A DNA stretch of 64,000 nucleotides. It comes from Fibrobacter succinogenes (GTDB taxonomy: Bacteria > Fibrobacterota > Fibrobacteria > Fibrobacterales > Fibrobacteraceae). Of the stretch, positions 60,860 to 64,000 are shown piece by piece. The translations under genes were made by a program, and so were the position numbers. Location: positions 99,408-163,407 of the forward strand of contig CADAWC010000001.1 of NCBI GenBank assembly GCA_902791475.1, in the 5' to 3' direction. The stretch's first letter is position 1, and each line of letters opens with the position of its first letter. The notes beneath the pieces were generated by a model that worked only from the letters and a program-made list of their open reading frames with translations, was not told where the DNA came from and ran no database searches.

Positions 60860-61588
60860 CTAAGATCTAATCGCCTCAATCATTTCCTTCACGGCGCGTT
60901 CCATGCCGACGAGTGCGGCGCGGCTCACGATGCTGTGACCGATGATGATTTCGTCAATGCCGTCAATCTGTGCAACTGCTTCTACGTTTCTGTAGTTGAG
61001 TCCACGACCGGCGAGTACGTTTAAGCCATACTTGTGGGCGAGAACAGTCATGTCCTGCAAAGCCGAAATTTCGCGATCGACTTCTTCGCGGCTACCGAGT
61101 TCAAATGCGGTGGCGTATTTGCCGGTGTTGAATTCCACATAGTTTGCGCCGACCTTCTTCGCAGCCTTGACCTGTTCTGTTTCGGCATCGATGAACACGC
61201 TCACCTGGATATCGTTGTTGCGGAGCGTCATGATGTACTTTGCAAGTTCGTCAATCTTTGCAGAAACGTTCAGGCCGTCTTCGGTAGAAAGCTCGGTGTG
61301 AACTTCCGGGACGAGCGTGACCATGTCCGGCTGGCGGTTGATGGCGAACTGCACCATGGCCTGCGTCGGAGCCATTTCCAAATTCAATTTAGTGGTCACT
61401 GTTCCGCGGAGGAGCCTGATGTCGCGGTCCTGGATGTGGCGCTTGTCTTCACGGAGATGGGCTGTAATTCCATTGCAACCCGCGAGTTCTGCAATCATGG
61501 CTGCTGCGACCGGGTCGGGTTCCTTGCCTTTACGGGCTTCACGGATTGTCGCAATATGGTCCACGTTTACACCGAGTTTAATAGACAT
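60860..61588 (-). CDS. pdxJ: Pyridoxine 5'-phosphate synthase PdxJ
   Basis: The 242-residue protein starts MSIKLGVNVDHIATIREAR and keeps the family motifs: ITAHLREDKRHIQDRDI with His43, KLNLEMAP with Glu70, MVTLVPE, FNTGKYATAF and GRGLNYRNV, and the phosphate-binding IIIGHSIVSRA. It condenses 1-deoxyxylulose 5-phosphate with 3-amino-1-hydroxyacetone 1-phosphate in vitamin B6 synthesis. AGGAGAG lies before the ATG, 8 bp after the stop of the upstream deacetylase-like gene, so the two form an operon. Confidence 0.95.
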   Translation of the reverse strand: MSIKLGVNVDHIATIREARKGKEPDPVAAAMIAELAGCNGITAHLREDKRHIQDRDIRLLRGTVTTKLNLEMAPTQAMVQFAINRQPDMVTLVPEVHTELSTEDGLNVSAKIDELAKYIMTLRNNDIQVSVFIDAETEQVKAAKKVGANYVEFNTGKYATAFELGSREEVDREISALQDMTVLAHKYGLNVLAGRGLNYRNVEAVAQIDGIDEIIIGHSIVSRAALVGMERAVKEMIEAIRS

Positions 61589-61596
61589 AGGCTCTC

Positions 61597-62706
61597 CTAT
61601 TTAGAATTGAGTAAAGTTGATAGGTCTACGAGGGTAGTTCCTTGCTTGGCCGCTTTCTTGGAAATATCCTCAATTTTAGACAAATTTTGTTCGGTTAGCG
61701 GAATGGTCATGACGGACGTGCCGCTTTTGGGCGCTTCCCTGAGTTTTTGGTGGATGTAGTCTTCGATGGAGCTATTGTCCGGATTGTACGGGAAAGCGAT
61801 TTTACATGCAATATCAAGATCTTTACAAGTTTGTGGAACGACAGTTCTGTCTTCCATGGACAAATCTAAAAACCACATGCCTTTCTTTTGTGTCGGTTTG
61901 AGAATGGCTTGCAAAAGTTGCTTATGCTTGACGGCCTGTTCTCCGTAACGCGTTGCAATACCGGCTGCACTTGGGAGGACCTCTTTTGCTGCATTGATTG
62001 TTTCTTCGATTTGTTCTGCTGTGTGGTGGATGCGGAGGGGGCGTAACTTGTTATGACGCTTGTCGAGCTTGGTCGATTCCATGACAAGCCACAAGACTAT
62101 TTCTTTGTTATGGATTTTGTTCAAACTTTTGTAGAATTCTTCGTTTAGACCAAAAGGAGGAATCAATAAATCAAATGGGAAATCAAGATTGTTTAGCTTG
62201 GCGATGATTTCAGGCGTTAAGCTTATGGTTTGAAACGCAACGGTCATAAGCGATGCGTTGTTCATGAAGATGTTGTCCGATATTTGGAGTATCAGGTTGA
62301 GCGAATCACCCTTGGGCGTCAACATGTCAACCTTTGCGGATTGGTAAGCGTTCGGGTTGTCGTTGATTTCTTCCATCAAAAGGATTTTCCCGCCACGTTT
62401 CTGTACAAATTTTTGCATCTGCAAAAGATAGACGACAATCGTCTTTCCTCGGGCGAGAGTCCAAATGTCACGTTTGCTGCGCTTGGAATAGCTAGATGAG
62501 ATAATCTTCATCTCGTCTTTGAGTTTCTGCTCAAAATGGATGGTGTCGTTTTCGACGGGCGCTTCTTCGACTTCGTGTTCGCCTGTTGTTTCTTCGAGTT
62601 TCTCAAGAATTTGGAAAGCCTTATCTTGGTTGTTCAAAAAATAAGACAAACCGGCGAAAATCCCCAATGCAAAAAAAAGAGCGACAATGTGTTTAAGCTT
62701 TATCAT
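61597..62706 (-). CDS. Divergent polysaccharide deacetylase family protein
   Basis: The 369-residue protein has a membrane anchor (IVALFFALGIFAGLSYFL), an acidic linker and a C-terminal domain (about residues 150-369). Features typical of divergent polysaccharide deacetylases (YibQ-like) include FPFDLLIPPFGLNEEFYKSL, LWLVMESTKLDKRHNKL, GIATRYGEQAVKHKQLLQAI and GMWFLDLSMEDRTVV. The usual NHMGS metal motif is replaced by TRYGE, so activity is uncertain. It may modify cell-wall or surface glycans. The start is 30 bp from the divergent miaA start, with a -10-like TATATT 10 nt upstream and no Shine-Dalgarno. It is cotranscribed with pdxJ. Confidence 0.78.
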   Translation of the reverse strand: MIKLKHIVALFFALGIFAGLSYFLNNQDKAFQILEKLEETTGEHEVEEAPVENDTIHFEQKLKDEMKIISSSYSKRSKRDIWTLARGKTIVVYLLQMQKFVQKRGGKILLMEEINDNPNAYQSAKVDMLTPKGDSLNLILQISDNIFMNNASLMTVAFQTISLTPEIIAKLNNLDFPFDLLIPPFGLNEEFYKSLNKIHNKEIVLWLVMESTKLDKRHNKLRPLRIHHTAEQIEETINAAKEVLPSAAGIATRYGEQAVKHKQLLQAILKPTQKKGMWFLDLSMEDRTVVPQTCKDLDIACKIAFPYNPDNSSIEDYIHQKLREAPKSGTSVMTIPLTEQNLSKIEDISKKAAKQGTTLVDLSTLLNSK

Positions 62707-62710
62707 TTCG

Positions 62711-62724
62711 ACTATAAATATAAC
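62711..62724. promoter_or_regulatory. Shared AT core of divergent promoters (deacetylase / miaA)
   Basis: ACTATAAATATAAC gives TATAAC (62719-62724) for miaA, 12 nt before its ATG, and TATATT (62722-62717 on the minus strand) for the deacetylase, 10 nt before its ATG. Both -35 regions would fall inside the opposite gene. Confidence 0.45.
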
Positions 62725-62736
62725 TACATTGAGCGC

Positions 62737-63636
62737 ATGCCTATTCTATTTGCACTTGTTGGAGCTACTGGTGTTGGCAAGTCTCGCCTTTCACTGGAAC
62801 TGGCGGAACGCTTTAATGCCGAAATTATTGGCGTAGATTCCCGTCAAATCTACAAGGACTTTGCTATTGGCACGGCTCAGCCTTCGTCAGAAGACATGGC
62901 TAGGGTAAAACACCATTTGGTCGATTTTCTTGATCCGCGTAAGGTGTTTTCTGCGGGTGATTTTTGTGCGAATGTGAAAAAACTTTTGTCCGAAAATCCA
63001 GGACAGAACTATATCTTGGTTGGGGGAACTGGCCTTTATCTCCAGTCCTTAATGCTTGGACTTCCACAGATTCCCAAAATCGAAGAGTCTGTTCGCAAAT
63101 CGTTCGAAGATGATGCTATTAAATTTGGTAGTAAAAGTTTGTACGAAAAAGCGAAGCTAGTGGATCCTGAAGCGATGGAAAAAGTTGAAGAAAACAATGT
63201 CCAGCGCATTATACGCATCTTGGAAGTGTTTCAGCTTACAGGCCGCAAGCTTTCAGAATGGCAAAAGGAACGTGAAGGTGGAATAGGGAAATTGCCTGTG
63301 TTCTGGCTGAACCGCCGTCGCGAAAATCTTTATGCGAGGATTGATAAGCGCGTGGACCAGATGATGGCGGATGGTTGGCTTGATGAAATTCATGAACTTG
63401 CTAAAACTGTGCCGTTAGACGCTCCTGCATGGCAGAGTCTCGGCTATAAAGAACTTTTGTGTGCAAAAGACGGCAATCAAGTGGAAATGGTTCTCGAAGA
63501 TGTCAAGCGAAAGACGCGAAATTACGCCAAAAGGCAATTGACGTGGTTCCGTTGGCAGGTAAAATCGACCGAAGTAGACTTGGATACCTGTATAAGCCCT
63601 CTGGAATATATCCATAAAAGAGTGATTATCCCATAA
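62737..63636 (+). CDS. miaA: tRNA dimethylallyltransferase MiaA
   Basis: ATG 62737 (MPILFALVGATGVGKSRLSL) is the family start; the frame extends upstream through the divergent gene but is not coding. The 299-residue protein has the P-loop GATGVGKS (9-16), DSRQIYKDFAIGTA, VGGTGLYLQSLM and the C-terminal WQSLGYKELL and RNYAKRQLTWFR. It adds an isopentenyl group to A37 of tRNAs reading UNN codons. There is no Shine-Dalgarno. A terminator follows at 63689. Confidence 0.95.
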   Translation: MPILFALVGATGVGKSRLSLELAERFNAEIIGVDSRQIYKDFAIGTAQPSSEDMARVKHHLVDFLDPRKVFSAGDFCANVKKLLSENPGQNYILVGGTGLYLQSLMLGLPQIPKIEESVRKSFEDDAIKFGSKSLYEKAKLVDPEAMEKVEENNVQRIIRILEVFQLTGRKLSEWQKEREGGIGKLPVFWLNRRRENLYARIDKRVDQMMADGWLDEIHELAKTVPLDAPAWQSLGYKELLCAKDGNQVEMVLEDVKRKTRNYAKRQLTWFRWQVKSTEVDLDTCISPLEYIHKRVIIP

Positions 63637-63688
63637 AAGGGCTGTTTTTAGGACTCGTCAAAAATTTTTTCTCCAAAAATTGGACATG

Positions 63689-63716
63689 AAAAGGGCAAAT
63701 TGCCCTTTTTCTTTTG
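63689..63716 (+). terminator. Terminator after miaA
   Basis: AAAAGGGCA, AT, TGCCCTTTTTCTTTT: a 9-bp stem with a minimal loop and a T-rich tail. Confidence 0.8.
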
Positions 63717-63830
63717 GGGTGCTTTTAAAAAAGTGGTGAATAGAATGTGAATATCATGATGTAGAACCGGAAGACAACCCGTTTTTAACGAAAAAAGTGA
63801 AAAAAAGTGAATTTTTTTGCCAATGACCCC

Positions 63831-63858
63831 TTGTTTTTATTCCTGAAAATTCTATAAT
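63831..63858 (+). promoter_or_regulatory. Strong sigma-70 promoter with UP-like A/T tract
   Basis: TTGTTT (63831-63836) and a perfect TATAAT (63853-63858) are 16 bp apart. A-rich tracts (AACGAAAAAAGTG, AAAAAAAGTG) lie just upstream like an UP element. Confidence 0.75.
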
Positions 63859-63864
63859 TGGTCT

Positions 63865-64000
63865 CACCCTCGAACGGGTCACCCAAAACGACCTGAACGA
63901 GAAGCGAAAGCCCGCGAGACTTTCGGGAAGATTGAAGGAATCGGAGATGTGCTTAGTGACGGCCCAAGAAAATTTCTTGGAAGTCGAATTTACGGAAAAC
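63865..64000 (+). ncRNA. Structured leader of a transcript leaving the window (possibly an rRNA operon)
   Basis: About 135 bases after the strong promoter have no coding frame but contain hairpins: ACCC/GGGT (about 63875-63891), CCCG/CGGG (about 63911-63928) and CCAAGAA-AAT-TTCTTGG (63964-63980). A strong promoter with an UP-like tract and a noncoding structured leader is typical of rRNA operons; the rRNA itself is outside the window, so this is only a guess. Confidence 0.35.

Noticed and set aside
62536..62736. N-terminal extension of miaA
   Set aside because: The extension is antisense to the divergent deacetylase and the P-loop start at 62737 matches the family.

Overview
The window looks like chromosomal DNA of a Fibrobacter species (rumen or gut fibre degrader). 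Three sets of proteins match families named after Fibrobacter succinogenes: TIGR02147 (three copies), TIGR02145 Fib_succ_major (one protein with two domain copies) and TIGR02172-type phosphotransferases (two adjacent copies). Plant cell-wall enzymes (GH5, GH127/146, CE8, PL10), Ser-rich linkers, C-terminal sorting-like tails and many secreted lipoproteins fit the same lifestyle. All family names come from reading the translated sequence; no search was run.

Layout. 1-3017: the end of an anti-sigma-like/DUF4384 gene and a caspase-family protease with a C-terminal beta-repeat region. 3258-7530: TonB-dependent receptor plus a DUF4249-like lipoprotein. 7622-13257: energy-transduction operon (DUF3450-like coiled coil, two ExbB/TolQ proteins, ExbD, TonB, TPR), with palindromic repeats at most junctions. 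13598-17421: Rpn-type nuclease, then an IscR-like Rrf2 regulator divergent from the nfnAB transhydrogenase genes. 17658-24608: small lipoproteins and two TIGR02147-lipoprotein pairs flanking a GH5 cellulase, a candidate structured RNA and a second Rpn nuclease. 24844-30256: GH127/146 arabinofuranosidase, Fib_succ_major lipoprotein, a small secreted protein and a decayed subtilase. 30792-36563: five-gene operon of DUF4956 membrane protein, HlyD-like adaptor, TolC-like protein, VTC/polyphosphate-polymerase protein and lamin-tail lipoprotein. 36689-41776: TolC-HlyD-two ABC-2 permease exporter. 41968-47828: zinc peptidase, two phosphotransferases, an unusually long ScpA and an unknown protein. 47848-51768: pectin pair CE8 and PL10. 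52185-54453: third TIGR02147 pair. 54508-63636: monomeric isocitrate dehydrogenase, OLD-family nuclease, a membrane protein, truA, pdxJ, a divergent polysaccharide deacetylase and miaA. The right edge holds a strong promoter reading out of the window, perhaps into an rRNA operon.

Two window-wide themes are visible. First, palindromic repeats (GTCATTGCGAG, GTCATCC and GTCACCCC types) and TCTCGTCT or TAGTTA minisatellites sit at gene junctions and sometimes inside coding starts, where they supply residues and at least one ribosome-binding site. Second, many genes without a Shine-Dalgarno have a -10-like hexamer only 7-12 nt before the start codon, which suggests leaderless or near-leaderless mRNAs.

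The best candidates for undescribed biology are the DUF4956/VTC/lamin-tail/export operon, the repeated TIGR02147-lipoprotein pairs, the caspase/beta-repeat fusion and the structured RNA upstream of the second Rpn gene.
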